The notes beneath the pieces were generated by a model that was given only the letters and a program-made list of their open reading frames with translations, was not told the DNA's origin and searched no databases. This document shows, piece by piece, positions 8,368 through 16,119 of a stretch of 64,000 bases of DNA. Source of the DNA: Flavobacteriales bacterium (GTDB taxonomy: Bacteria; Bacteroidota; Bacteroidia; Flavobacteriales_F; PHOS-HE28); contig JAEUTA010000011.1 in NCBI GenBank assembly GCA_016788205.1, forward strand, positions 1 to 64,000. Reading direction: 5' to 3'. The translations under genes were made by a program, and so were the position numbers. Numbering within the stretch: position 1 is the first letter of the stretch; each line of letters begins with the position of its first letter.

Positions 8368-9033
8368 ATGTTCCCGCTCATCTCCATCTGGGGTTACATC
8401 GCCCTCTTCAAATGCACGCTCGTGCTCACCAGCCTGGTTTTCTGGCTGGTGAGCCGACGCATGCTCGGGGCGGGCGCTACCTGGCTTGGTCTTCAACTCT
8501 TGGCAGCGGTATGCGCGGAGGGCATCGCTACATGGCTCTCCTTCCAGTCCACGAACAACATGCGCGTTTATGACGTCTACCTCGTGGTGGAGTTCCCGCT
8601 ATTGCTCCTCTTCACGACCCAATCGTGGAAACAACCTCAGCGCACAGGAGCACTGGTGGTGTGTGCCCTATGCTATGCGTTCGTGCTCGTTCAAGAATTC
8701 CCGCATGCATGGGTGGAACAGGAGTTCCTCGCGGCTGGCTATGCTGTAGGCGGCTCGTTGCTGGTCATGCTGGCCATCATCAGTCTGTTCCAGTTGGCGC
8801 TCCGCTCCCACGCACCCATCGCTCGCGTGCCCGCAGCATGGATGCTGCTCGGCATAGCCATCTTCTTCGGTGGTAGCATTCCGCTCATGGGCCTGACCAA
8901 CGTGCTCATTGAGCGCGAGGTGCCTTGGGCGCCGAACATGTACTTCATCAACGACGCCCTCTTTACCTTACGCTACGGCTCGGTCATCATCGCTGCAATG
9001 ATGTGCTTGCGAACACGACAGGCCCGCATATGA
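8368..9033 (+). CDS. Sensory cassette 1, protein B: multi-pass membrane protein of unknown family
   Basis: 221 aa with about six to seven hydrophobic helices (e.g. ~5-27, 37-58, 70-83, 92-106, 120-141, 155-172, 200-212), so it is integral to the inner membrane. It is a paralogue of 12655-13308: both carry an acidic EF motif in the third helix region (VYDVYLVVEF here, LYNVFITTEF there), an R-VP-x-x-W segment before the sixth helix, and a LRY near the end. It overlaps the kinase gene in an ATGA junction, so the two are probably translationally coupled. Since the kinase has only one membrane helix and no sensor domain, B may be its membrane sensor (inference). No transporter or enzyme signature is visible. 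Confidence 0.8.
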   Translation: MFPLISIWGYIALFKCTLVLTSLVFWLVSRRMLGAGATWLGLQLLAAVCAEGIATWLSFQSTNNMRVYDVYLVVEFPLLLLFTTQSWKQPQRTGALVVCALCYAFVLVQEFPHAWVEQEFLAAGYAVGGSLLVMLAIISLFQLALRSHAPIARVPAAWMLLGIAIFFGGSIPLMGLTNVLIEREVPWAPNMYFINDALFTLRYGSVIIAAMMCLRTRQARI

Positions 9034-9794
9034 GCGACCTGTTCGTCATCATCCTTGCCAGCACGGCCATCGTGCTGTTCTTCCTGGGACTGGTCGTTAC
9101 GCTCCTCCTCCTCAACAACACCCGCCGCATCCGCTACCGTGCCGAGCTCGCCGAGCTGCGCGTGCGCTACGACCGCGAGGTGATGGCCGCCGAGCGCGAA
9201 GCGGTGCAGCAGACCTTGCACGACCTGGGCCGTGAAATGCACGACAACGTGGGCCAGCTCCTCGCCGTAGCCTTCATAGGCATGCAACTGGCAGAGCGCG
9301 AGAAGCCCGAGGTGGACCTGCGCGGGCCGATGGATGCGTTGACCCGTAGCATGGACGAAGTGCGCCGCCTGGGCCACGACCTCAACACCGACCTCTGGCA
9401 CGACCGCTCCTTGGCCGAGGCCATCAGTGCCGAAGCGGCGCGCCTGGAACGGGTGGTGCGCATACAGGCGTCGGTGTTGGTGTACGGGCCGCTGCCCACC
9501 CTTGCTCCCGACACCTCCATGGTGCTGTTCCGCGTGTTCCAGGAGGTGGTGCAGAACGCGCTGAAGCACGGCGTTCCCAGCACGCTCACCTTCACCCTGG
9601 ACGGGCGCGGTGGACCGCTGCTCACCGTGGCGGATGACGGCATCGGCTTCGAGCCGGCCAACACCAACGGCCACGGCGGCTTCGTGAACATCCACAAGCG
9701 CTGTGGCGTCATCGGCTACAGCGCCACCTGCACAACGGCACCGGGCAAAGGCTGCACCTGGCGTTTCCAACAACTCGATGAACATGGCACATAG
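9030..9794 (+). CDS. Sensory cassette 1: NarL/LuxR-type sensor histidine kinase
   Basis: 254 aa. One transmembrane helix (~5-28) is followed by a short helical linker and a HisKA_3-type dimerisation domain with phospho-acceptor H71 in GREMHDNVGQ. The HATPase_c domain has N-box residues (EVVQNALKHG) and G-box residues (VADDGIGF, then GGFVNIHKR). There is no periplasmic or PAS sensor domain: the extracytoplasmic part is only a few residues, so signal input must come from elsewhere, most simply from proteins A and B encoded just upstream. The start ATG overlaps the stop of B (ATGA), and its own end overlaps the regulator gene. It is closely paralogous to 13305-14087. Confidence 0.9.
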   Translation: MSDLFVIILASTAIVLFFLGLVVTLLLLNNTRRIRYRAELAELRVRYDREVMAAEREAVQQTLHDLGREMHDNVGQLLAVAFIGMQLAEREKPEVDLRGPMDALTRSMDEVRRLGHDLNTDLWHDRSLAEAISAEAARLERVVRIQASVLVYGPLPTLAPDTSMVLFRVFQEVVQNALKHGVPSTLTFTLDGRGGPLLTVADDGIGFEPANTNGHGGFVNIHKRCGVIGYSATCTTAPGKGCTWRFQQLDEHGT

Positions 9795-10452
9795 CGTGGC
9801 GCTGGTGGATGACCACCACTTGGTACGGAACGGCCTGGTGGCCACGGTGAACGCCCTGGGCGGCTACGAGGTCACCATCCAGGCCGGGCACGGCGGTGAA
9901 CTGATGGCGGCACTGACCACCCTGCCACCACCGGACATCGCCATCGTGGACCTGAACATGCCGGTGATGGACGGCTACGAGACCATCGCCTGGCTGCGCA
10001 AGGAGCATCCCGGCGTGCTGCCCCTCGCGCTCACCTTCGATGCGCGGGACGATGCCTTGGTGAAGGCCGTGCGCGCCGGCGCACGCGGTTTCCTGCTGAA
10101 GAGCGCCCCCTACGAGGTGCTGAAGAGCGCCATGGACAGCCTGATGCTGACAGGCTACTACTACACGGAAGCCACGCACGATACCATGCAGCGCAACCCC
10201 GGCCTCACCACCCACGCGGAGCGCGAGCGGGAACGGATACGCAACAGCATCACCCCGCGCGAGATGGAATTCCTGCTGCTGGTGTGCGACCCCGAGGAGC
10301 ATACCTATGAGCAGATCGCCGCCGTCATGGGCGTGCACCGCCGCACGGTGGACAATTACCGCATCGCCCTGTTCGAGAAGTTCGACATCAAGAGCAAGAC
10401 CGGCCTGGTGCTCTTCGCCCTGCGCTGGGGGTTGCTGACCCTGCCCTCCTAG
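9784..10452 (+). CDS. Sensory cassette 1: LuxR-family response regulator
   Basis: 222 aa. The receiver domain has the acidic pair in LVDDHH and phospho-acceptor D56 in VDLNMPVMDG; the phospho-switch Lys is in GFLLKSAP. The C-terminal LuxR-type helix-turn-helix (~155-215) contains TYEQIAAVMGVHRRTVDNY. The start at 9784 (MAHSVALVDD) matches the paralogue at 14077; ATG 9778 two codons earlier is also possible. The gene overlaps the kinase stop by 11 bp, so kinase and regulator are a cognate pair. The helix-turn-helix is atypical for LuxR (HRRTVDN in place of the usual S-x-x-TV-x-x-H). All three regulators here share this, so they form a subfamily. Confidence 0.9.
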   Translation: MAHSVALVDDHHLVRNGLVATVNALGGYEVTIQAGHGGELMAALTTLPPPDIAIVDLNMPVMDGYETIAWLRKEHPGVLPLALTFDARDDALVKAVRAGARGFLLKSAPYEVLKSAMDSLMLTGYYYTEATHDTMQRNPGLTTHAERERERIRNSITPREMEFLLLVCDPEEHTYEQIAAVMGVHRRTVDNYRIALFEKFDIKSKTGLVLFALRWGLLTLPS

Positions 10453-10684
10453 CTGGCGGCGCTCCCCTACCCCTGCCCCCCCAAAGACGAACCCCGGCTT
10501 GCGCCAGGGTCCGAAGGTGCGGATGGCAGGGCTCTCTTACTTCCCCACCCATCGCGCGTCGTGTTCCTACCCTAACATCGATCTGCTCAGGATGATGCTT
10601 CTCCGAACGGAACACGGAGGATCTCTTTAACGCCACAAAGCAAGAGGGCCTGCCGCCCATCACCAAAAAAGGAGAGGGGGTATC

Positions 10685-10773
10685 TTACACGGGTACACAC
10701 CGTAGTTTACACGGGTAGGTGACCTGCCGTGCTGGTGGTTACGCAGGCTTCGGCACCGTCGTTCACACGGGTA
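10685..10773. repeat. Cluster of TTACACGGGTA motifs before the orphan regulator gene
   Basis: The gap 10453-10830 holds no gene. It contains ACCGTAGTTTACACGGGTA at 10699-10717, a half copy TTACACGGGTA at 10685-10695, and a related CACCGTCGTTCACACGGGTA at 10754-10773. Two reverse-complement copies lie after the regulator (11574-11627). They could be operator sites for the regulator or ends of a small inserted segment. Confidence 0.8.
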
Positions 10774-10830
10774 GCAGGCTATTGGTCAGCGGCCACTGAC
10801 CCACCGGGCCTTAAACTTGGGCCCGCCACC

Positions 10831-11490
10831 ATGAAGAAGAACGCCATACCCGTTGCGATGATCGATGATCACACGCTGTTCCGCACGGTACTGGCCGATA
10901 TGCTGAACGATACGCCGCGGTTCGACGTGGTCTTGCAAGCCGCTAATGGGCGGGAGTACGTGCAGGCCGTGCGCACCGGCATACAGATCTCCGTGGCCGT
11001 GGTGGACCTGAACATGCCGGTGATGGACGGCTACGAGACCATCGCCTGGATACGCGCCAACACACCGGGCACACGCCCCTTGGTGCTCACCTACGACCTG
11101 GCCGAGGATGCCATGGTACGCGCCATGCGGGCCGGGGCCTGTGGTTTCCTGCGCAAGGACACCAGCAAGGCCGCATTCCTGGACGCCCTGCAGCAGGTGG
11201 CCTTCGTGGGCCACTACCACCAGCCCAGCGGCGAAGCCACCCCAGAAGGACTGCGCGCCGAACGGGAGGACCAACGGGACCATGTGCTGAAACAGCTCTC
11301 GGAACGCGAGCTGGAGTTCATCGACCTGGCGTGCGAAGAGGCTGAACACACCAACGACCAGATCGCCGATCTGATGCAGGTGCACCGCCGCACGCTGGAC
11401 GGCTTCCGCGAATCCGTGTACGCCAAGTGCGGTGTGAAGACCCGTGCCGGGCTGGTGCTTTTCGCCTACAAATGGGGGCTGCTGGACTAG
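10831..11490 (+). CDS. Orphan LuxR-family response regulator between the two cassettes
   Basis: 219 aa from ATG 10831 (MKKNAIPVAMIDDHTLF). Receiver domain: acidic IDD, phospho-acceptor D59 in VVDLNMPVMDGYETIAW, and Lys in GFLRKDTS. The C-terminal helix-turn-helix contains TNDQIADLMQVHRRTLDG and ends LVLFAYKWGL. It is about as similar to the two cassette regulators as they are to each other; the stretch VDLNMPVMDGYETIAW is identical to cassette 1. It has no kinase of its own, so it is presumably phosphorylated by one or both neighbouring kinases, or acts in competition with their regulators. The gene is monocistronic and enclosed by inverted copies of a 19-bp motif, which is unlike the tightly packed cassettes on either side. 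Confidence 0.9.
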   Translation: MKKNAIPVAMIDDHTLFRTVLADMLNDTPRFDVVLQAANGREYVQAVRTGIQISVAVVDLNMPVMDGYETIAWIRANTPGTRPLVLTYDLAEDAMVRAMRAGACGFLRKDTSKAAFLDALQQVAFVGHYHQPSGEATPEGLRAEREDQRDHVLKQLSERELEFIDLACEEAEHTNDQIADLMQVHRRTLDGFRESVYAKCGVKTRAGLVLFAYKWGLLD

Positions 11491-11573
11491 GCAGGCCGCA
11501 CGTCAACGCCACCTGAAATACGGTTCGGACCCCGGAGCGGTGACCGGGCTGAGCTTCTCGGAGCGGGGTCGGG

Positions 11574-11627
11574 TACCCGTGTAAACTACGGTCTCCACCC
11601 CTTCCGGACCCGTGTAAACTACGGTGT
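11574..11627. repeat. Inverted pair of ACCCGTGTAAACTACGGT motifs after the orphan regulator
   Basis: TACCCGTGTAAACTACGGT at 11574-11592 and ACCCGTGTAAACTACGGTGTG at 11608-11627 (34-bp period) are exact reverse complements of the core at 10699-10717. They lie just before cassette 2. The rest of the 183-bp gap holds a GC-rich inverted repeat (GACCCCG near 11529, CGGGGTC near 11564). Confidence 0.85.
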
Positions 11628-11673
11628 GAGGTCCGATCCCTGCTGCGTTGCTTTGGCCCCAGAACCGTTCGCC

Positions 11674-12627
11674 ATGCTCCACCTCCCCACCCGCCTCCCC
11701 GTAACCGCGTGCCTACCACTCACCGCAGTACTGTTCTTCGGTGCCTGTGGCGGGGGCACCGTCCAGGAACAACGCACGCAGCGCACATCCGCCGCCCTCA
11801 GCCTATCCGCACCCGATAGCAGCTTCAAGGTGTGGGGCACCCACTACGCCCAGGTGCCCAAGACGGAACTGCAATGCGCCATCGCCGATTTCGCAGCGCA
11901 CGTGCAACTGGGCGATACCGCCACGCACGCCCCTTTCGATGTGCGCACCGGTGGCATCAACGTACAGGTGAGCGCACTGCTGGCCTTGCTGGACAGCCTT
12001 GCCGTGTGCCCGGTGAGCGGGCCCATCGAGCGCGCCGTGATCGTGCACTACGGCCTGAACGATAGCGATGCCTTCGACGTGCGGCTGCAACTGCGTTGCC
12101 TATCGTACGACGAATTGGAGGAGACCTATACCTACGCCGCTTCCAACGACTGCTACCTCGTGAAACCCGACGGTGACCTTTCCTTCATCCCCAATGGCCT
12201 CCTGGCTTGGCGCGATAGCACCGGTGGCTGGACCAACTACCGCAAGAACGTGGTGGTACAGTCCGATACGGACGGGCCATGGGCCACGCTGGACCTGCTG
12301 CGGGAGCCCAACGCCATGGTGCATGGCGAGGATGACATCCGCGCCTTGATCAAGGACAACGAACTGGAGGAAGGCTTCCTGTCCATCGTACCCATCGCCG
12401 AACCGGAGCAGCGCACCCGCATCGACGATAAGGACCACGCCGAAGAGGGATTCCACCAAGGCGTGGCCTGGATACCCGTAGGCGTGGAACTGGACGATGA
12501 GAAGTACGAGGACCGCCCCTTCCATGCCAAAGCCTGCGACCTGGGCTCGCCCTGCCCGCCGGGCTGCCCCACCGCCCCCTTCATCTTCCACCGCAGCGGC
12601 ACACCCCCGCGTGCCGAATGCGAATGA
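11674..12627 (+). CDS. Sensory cassette 2, protein A: lipoprotein of unknown family
   Basis: 317 aa from ATG 11674, chosen because it gives a lipoprotein signal (hydrophobic to residue ~23, lipobox FFGAC). The mature protein is acidic and shares with 7409-8347 the order I-V-H-Y-GL, PDGDL, W-TNYRK, PIAEP and D-LGSPCPPGCP. Overall identity is low, so the duplication is old or fast-evolving. One homologue is lipid-anchored while the other has a signal anchor, which points to a membrane-tethered extracytoplasmic role for the family. It is followed 27 bp later by membrane protein B, then the kinase and regulator. Family and ligand are unknown. Confidence 0.8.
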   Translation: MLHLPTRLPVTACLPLTAVLFFGACGGGTVQEQRTQRTSAALSLSAPDSSFKVWGTHYAQVPKTELQCAIADFAAHVQLGDTATHAPFDVRTGGINVQVSALLALLDSLAVCPVSGPIERAVIVHYGLNDSDAFDVRLQLRCLSYDELEETYTYAASNDCYLVKPDGDLSFIPNGLLAWRDSTGGWTNYRKNVVVQSDTDGPWATLDLLREPNAMVHGEDDIRALIKDNELEEGFLSIVPIAEPEQRTRIDDKDHAEEGFHQGVAWIPVGVELDDEKYEDRPFHAKACDLGSPCPPGCPTAPFIFHRSGTPPRAECE

Positions 12628-12654
12628 CCCCCTGGAAGCGGTAGCCCAAACCCC

Positions 12655-13308
12655 ATGCTGCTCTACCACCTCCGCACGCTGCTGATGCTGGCCGTGATGC
12701 TGCTGGCACTGGTGCAATACCTGCGCACCGCAGCACCGCGCCCACCCGGGATCAAGCTGCTGGGCCTCCTCACCGCCATAGCCCTGGTGGTGGAAGTGGG
12801 GGGCTACCTCACCACCCTGCGCCTTTGGAACAACTCGGTGCTCTACAACGTGTTCATCACCACCGAATTCTGCATCCTGCTACAGGCACTGGAACGACAA
12901 CTGCCCCGGCTGCGCAAGACTTTCCGCGCCATCGGCCTGCTGGGCATCGCGGCGCTGGCGGCCGTGCTCATCGGCCGCCGTGGCGATCTCTGGAGCGCCC
13001 TGCTCAGCGAGAACATCGCCCTGTTCGCCCTGCTGCTCGCCGTGGCCGCCGCGCTGGCCTTGTGGCACGTGGCCAACACCAGTTCGGTGCCCGTGCAACG
13101 CGTGCCGCTCTTCTGGATCGGCATGGGCCTGCTGCTCTACTTCGGCGCCCTTTCGCCCGTGGTGATCCTGGCCCAGGTAGTGCGCTCCGCGGACCCGCTC
13201 ATGGCCGCCATGCTCTGGACCATCATGCCGGTGCTGTGCGCGCTGCGCTACCTCCTCACCACTTACGGCTTCCACCTGCAGGCCACCACCCAGCACCCCC
13301 TCCGATGA
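12655..13308 (+). CDS. Sensory cassette 2, protein B: multi-pass membrane protein of unknown family
   Basis: 217 aa with about seven hydrophobic segments spread over the whole length (e.g. ~5-22, 34-52, 66-76, 92-104, 117-134, 149-166, 180-200). Like its paralogue at 8368-9033 it has an aromatic/acidic motif (LYNVFITTEF) at the third helix, R-VP-x-x-W before the sixth helix, and ALRY near the C-terminus. It ends in an ATGA overlap with the kinase gene, the same junction as in cassette 1. A sensor or partner of the sensor-less kinase is the simplest role; this is inferred from synteny conserved in two copies. Confidence 0.8.
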   Translation: MLLYHLRTLLMLAVMLLALVQYLRTAAPRPPGIKLLGLLTAIALVVEVGGYLTTLRLWNNSVLYNVFITTEFCILLQALERQLPRLRKTFRAIGLLGIAALAAVLIGRRGDLWSALLSENIALFALLLAVAAALALWHVANTSSVPVQRVPLFWIGMGLLLYFGALSPVVILAQVVRSADPLMAAMLWTIMPVLCALRYLLTTYGFHLQATTQHPLR

Positions 13309-14087
13309 ACGAGACCCAACGACTGGTCTTCGCCGTGGTCATCATCACCCTCGTGATCGTGTTGATGGTACTCGCCATGGTCGCCCTGATGGTGGTGAAC
13401 GCGCAACGCCGCGTACGCCACAGCATGGACCTGGCCGAAGCCGACCGCCAGCGCGAGCGGGAGGTGATGGCCGCCGAACGCGAAGCCGTGCAACAGACCC
13501 TGACCGAGGTGGGCCGCGAACTGCACGATGGGGTGGGCCATACCCTCAGCGTGGCACAAATGGCGCTGAACACTTTGGTGCAGGACGGCCCGGACCCCAA
13601 CCTGCTCGCCGCATCGCGCGAAGCGGTTGACCAGGGGGCCGAAGAGGTACGCCGACTGGGGCGCAGTCTCAACAGCGAGCTCTGGGCCAAGCGCTCCCTG
13701 GCCGATGCCATCAGCCTGGAGGCCGATCGCATACAACGCGTGGCCCGCGTGCAGGTGCATGTGTTGATGGAGGAAGACCTGCCCAAGCTGCCCCCGGACA
13801 CCAACACCGTGCTCTTCCGCGTGTTCCAGGTGATCCTCACCAACGCCATGCGCCACAGCGGCGCGGACCGCATAGACATCACCATCAGACCCGGCGGCGC
13901 ACAGGACCTCGTGCTCACCATCGCCGACAACGGGATGGGCTTCGACCCCGAGACCACCACCACGCACGCCGGCCTGGCGAACATCCACAAACGCAGCGCC
14001 CTCATCGGCTACAAGGCCGAGTGCATCACAGCACCCGGAGGCGGCTGCACCTGGCACCTACAACCCCTCGCACCCCATGCCGCATAA
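13305..14087 (+). CDS. Sensory cassette 2: NarL/LuxR-type sensor histidine kinase
   Basis: 260 aa. A single N-terminal membrane helix (~8-31), a linker containing EREVMAAEREAVQQTL (nearly identical to cassette 1), then the HisKA_3 H-box GRELHDGVGH with H74. The HATPase_c domain follows with ILTNAMRHSG, IADNGMGF and AGLANIHKRS. As in cassette 1 there is no extracytoplasmic sensing domain. The start overlaps the upstream membrane protein gene (ATGA), and its 3' end overlaps the regulator gene by 11 bp, so the arrangement is identical to cassette 1 to the junction type. Confidence 0.9.
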   Translation: MNETQRLVFAVVIITLVIVLMVLAMVALMVVNAQRRVRHSMDLAEADRQREREVMAAEREAVQQTLTEVGRELHDGVGHTLSVAQMALNTLVQDGPDPNLLAASREAVDQGAEEVRRLGRSLNSELWAKRSLADAISLEADRIQRVARVQVHVLMEEDLPKLPPDTNTVLFRVFQVILTNAMRHSGADRIDITIRPGGAQDLVLTIADNGMGFDPETTTTHAGLANIHKRSALIGYKAECITAPGGGCTWHLQPLAPHAA

Positions 14088-14769
14088 CATCGCCCTCATC
14101 GATGACCACCACCTCCTCCGCGAGGGGCTTGCCAACATCGTGAACCGCATGGGACCCTACCGTGTGACCATGGAGGCCGGCAACGGACGCGAGTTCGTGA
14201 GCAAGCTCCAGAAGATGGGGCTGGACAGTGCCCAGGCCCCCACCATCGCCGTGGTGGACCTGAACATGCCGGTGATGGACGGCTTCGCCACACTGGCCTG
14301 GATGCGCGAACACGCGCCCACCATCATGCCCCTGATCCTCACTTTCGATGCGGACGACGATACGCTGCTGCGCGCCGTGCACGCCGGGGCGCGTGGCTAC
14401 GTGCTGAAGAACGTGCGACCCACCATCCTGAAGGAAGCCCTGGACAGCCTCGTACGCACCGGGTACTACAGCGAGAGCACCAGTGAGGACATGGCGCCCG
14501 CCTGGTCCGCGGCCGATGGCTACAACAAGGCACGCACCGAAGTGGTGGAGAACCTCACCGCACGCGAAATGGAATTCATCCAACTGGTGTGCGACGAACG
14601 GGAGTTCACCTACGAGGCCATCGCCGAGCGCATGAACGTGCACCGACGCACCGTGGACAATGTGCGCACTACGGTCTTCGACAAGTTCGAGATCAAGAGC
14701 AAGACCGGCCTGGTGCTCTTCAGCATGCGCTGGGGACTGCTGCCGCCGGAGGGAGCGGCCGTACCGTAG
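14077..14769 (+). CDS. Sensory cassette 2: LuxR-family response regulator
   Basis: 230 aa. Receiver: acidic pair in LIDDHH, phospho-acceptor D61 in VVDLNMPVMDG, switch Lys in GYVLKNVRP. The LuxR-type helix-turn-helix at ~165-222 contains TYEAIAERMNVHRRTVDNV and ends KTGLVLFSMRWGL, as in the other two regulators of this region. It overlaps the kinase stop and closes the cassette. The 107-bp gap to tgt contains no obvious terminator; a TACTTTCG element for tgt is at 14865. Confidence 0.9.
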   Translation: MPHNIALIDDHHLLREGLANIVNRMGPYRVTMEAGNGREFVSKLQKMGLDSAQAPTIAVVDLNMPVMDGFATLAWMREHAPTIMPLILTFDADDDTLLRAVHAGARGYVLKNVRPTILKEALDSLVRTGYYSESTSEDMAPAWSAADGYNKARTEVVENLTAREMEFIQLVCDEREFTYEAIAERMNVHRRTVDNVRTTVFDKFEIKSKTGLVLFSMRWGLLPPEGAAVP

Positions 14770-14864
14770 GGTTCACCGGGCAGTGCCGCCTTCGCGGGCG
14801 TGGCACCGGCGCGCTTTGGAGCAGGTGATCCTGCACACCTTCCTTCAGCGCCACAGGCGAGGCC

Positions 14865-14872
14865 TACTTTCG
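14865..14872 (+). promoter_or_regulatory. Putative -7 element of tgt
   Basis: TACTTTCG, a near match to the Bacteroidota -7 consensus TAnnTTTG, ends 4 nt before the tgt ATG. This implies a leaderless or very short-leader mRNA. Confidence 0.45.
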
Positions 14873-14876
14873 CGCC

Positions 14877-16007
14877 ATGCATTTCGACCTAGTGGCCAAC
14901 GACCCGGCCTCCAACGCCCGCGCGGGTGTGTTGCATACCGATCACGGCGACATACCCACACCGGTGTTCATGCCCGTGGGCACCCTGGGTGCCGTGAAGG
15001 CCGTGCACCCGCGCGAGCTGAAGAACGACCTGAACGCACCCATCATGCTCAGCAACACCTACCACCTGTACCTGCGGCCCGGCATGGAGGTGCTGGAACA
15101 CGCCGGCGGACTGCACCGCTTCAACGGGTGGGACCGCCCCATCCTCACCGATAGCGGCGGATTCCAGGTACACTCGCTCAGCGACATCCGCAAGATCACC
15201 GAAGAAGGCGTGCGCTTCAGCAGCCACATCGATGGCAGTAAACACCTCTTCACCCCCGAAGGCGTGATGGACACCCAGCGCACCATCGGCGCGGACATCT
15301 GCATGGCCTTCGATGAATGCACACCGTGGCCCTGCGAGCTGGCCTATGCCGAGAAGAGCATGCACCTCACCCACCGCTGGCTGGACCGTTGCATCGCACG
15401 CTTCGACAGTACCGAGCCGAAGTACGGCCACGAACAGGCGCTCTTCCCCATCGTGCAGGGCAGCACCTTCGCCGAACTGCGCAAGCGGAGCAGCGAGTAC
15501 ATCGCCCGGAAAGGGGCCGTGGGCAATGCCATCGGCGGCCTCAGCGTGGGCGAACCCGAGGAGGAGATGTACGCCATGGCGGAGCTCTGCTGCGACATAC
15601 TGCCCAAAGACCGGCCGCGCTACCTCATGGGCGTGGGCACCCCCTGGAACCTGTTGGAGAACATGGCCCGCGGCGTGGACATGTTCGACTGTGTGATGCC
15701 CACGCGCAACGGCCGCAACGGCATGCTCTTCACCCGCGAAGGCGTGGTCAACATCAAGAACCGCCAGTGGGCCGATGACCACACACCCCTGGACCCCGGC
15801 GCGCACTGTTGGGTGGATACCTTCTACTCCCGCGCCTTCGTGCGCCACCTCTTCCAGAGCAACGAGATGCTGGGCCAGCAGATCGCCAGCCTGCACAACC
15901 TGGGCTTCTACATCGCCCTAATGCGCGAGGCACGCACGAAGATCATCGACGGTACGTTCACCACCTGGAAGAATGCGCTGTTGCCCAAGTTGAAGACGAG
16001 ACTCTAA
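14877..16007 (+). CDS. tgt: tRNA-guanine (queuine) transglycosylase
   Basis: 376 aa, normal length for bacterial Tgt, which exchanges G34 of GUN-anticodon tRNAs for preQ1 in queuosine synthesis. Catalytic residues are present: D92 in TDSGGFQVHS and nucleophile D271 in MFDCVMPTRNGRNG, with the substrate-pocket motif GGLSVGE. The C-terminal zinc site is degenerate: in the place of the usual C-x-C-x-x-C stands AHCWVD (309-314), keeping only one Cys, although the later His (SLHNLG) is present. From memory, flavobacterial Tgt proteins often show the same loss, so this is probably lineage-typical rather than a defect. It is followed by an inverted repeat and an LptF/LptG-type gene. Confidence 0.95.
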   Translation: MHFDLVANDPASNARAGVLHTDHGDIPTPVFMPVGTLGAVKAVHPRELKNDLNAPIMLSNTYHLYLRPGMEVLEHAGGLHRFNGWDRPILTDSGGFQVHSLSDIRKITEEGVRFSSHIDGSKHLFTPEGVMDTQRTIGADICMAFDECTPWPCELAYAEKSMHLTHRWLDRCIARFDSTEPKYGHEQALFPIVQGSTFAELRKRSSEYIARKGAVGNAIGGLSVGEPEEEMYAMAELCCDILPKDRPRYLMGVGTPWNLLENMARGVDMFDCVMPTRNGRNGMLFTREGVVNIKNRQWADDHTPLDPGAHCWVDTFYSRAFVRHLFQSNEMLGQQIASLHNLGFYIALMREARTKIIDGTFTTWKNALLPKLKTRL

Positions 16008-16016
16008 GCATCAAGG

Positions 16017-16083
16017 GACAAGTGTCAAGGCTCAAGGAACTCACCTCCTGGCCCTTGTTGTCACGTGATACTTGACACTTGTG
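16017..16083. repeat. Inverted repeat between tgt and the LptF/G gene
   Basis: GACAAGTGTCAAG (16017-16029) faces CTTGACACTTGTG (16071-16083), 12 of 13 bases complementary, with a further CTTGACACGTGTC right after. It starts 10 bp beyond the tgt stop. It could be a terminator or an interspersed repeat; there is no T-tract. Confidence 0.6.
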
Positions 16084-16119
16084 ACTTGACACGTGTCCTC
16101 ATCCCCGATCTTCGCTCCC

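Noticed and set aside
10685..11627. Insertion sequence around the orphan regulator
   Set aside because: There are inverted motifs, but no transposase gene and no target duplication seen; an operator role is equally possible, so it is reported only as a repeat.
16093..16119. GTG start for the LptF/G-type gene
   Set aside because: It lies directly after and partly in the inverted repeat; the ATG at 16120 gives the usual N-terminus LDRYIIRQF.
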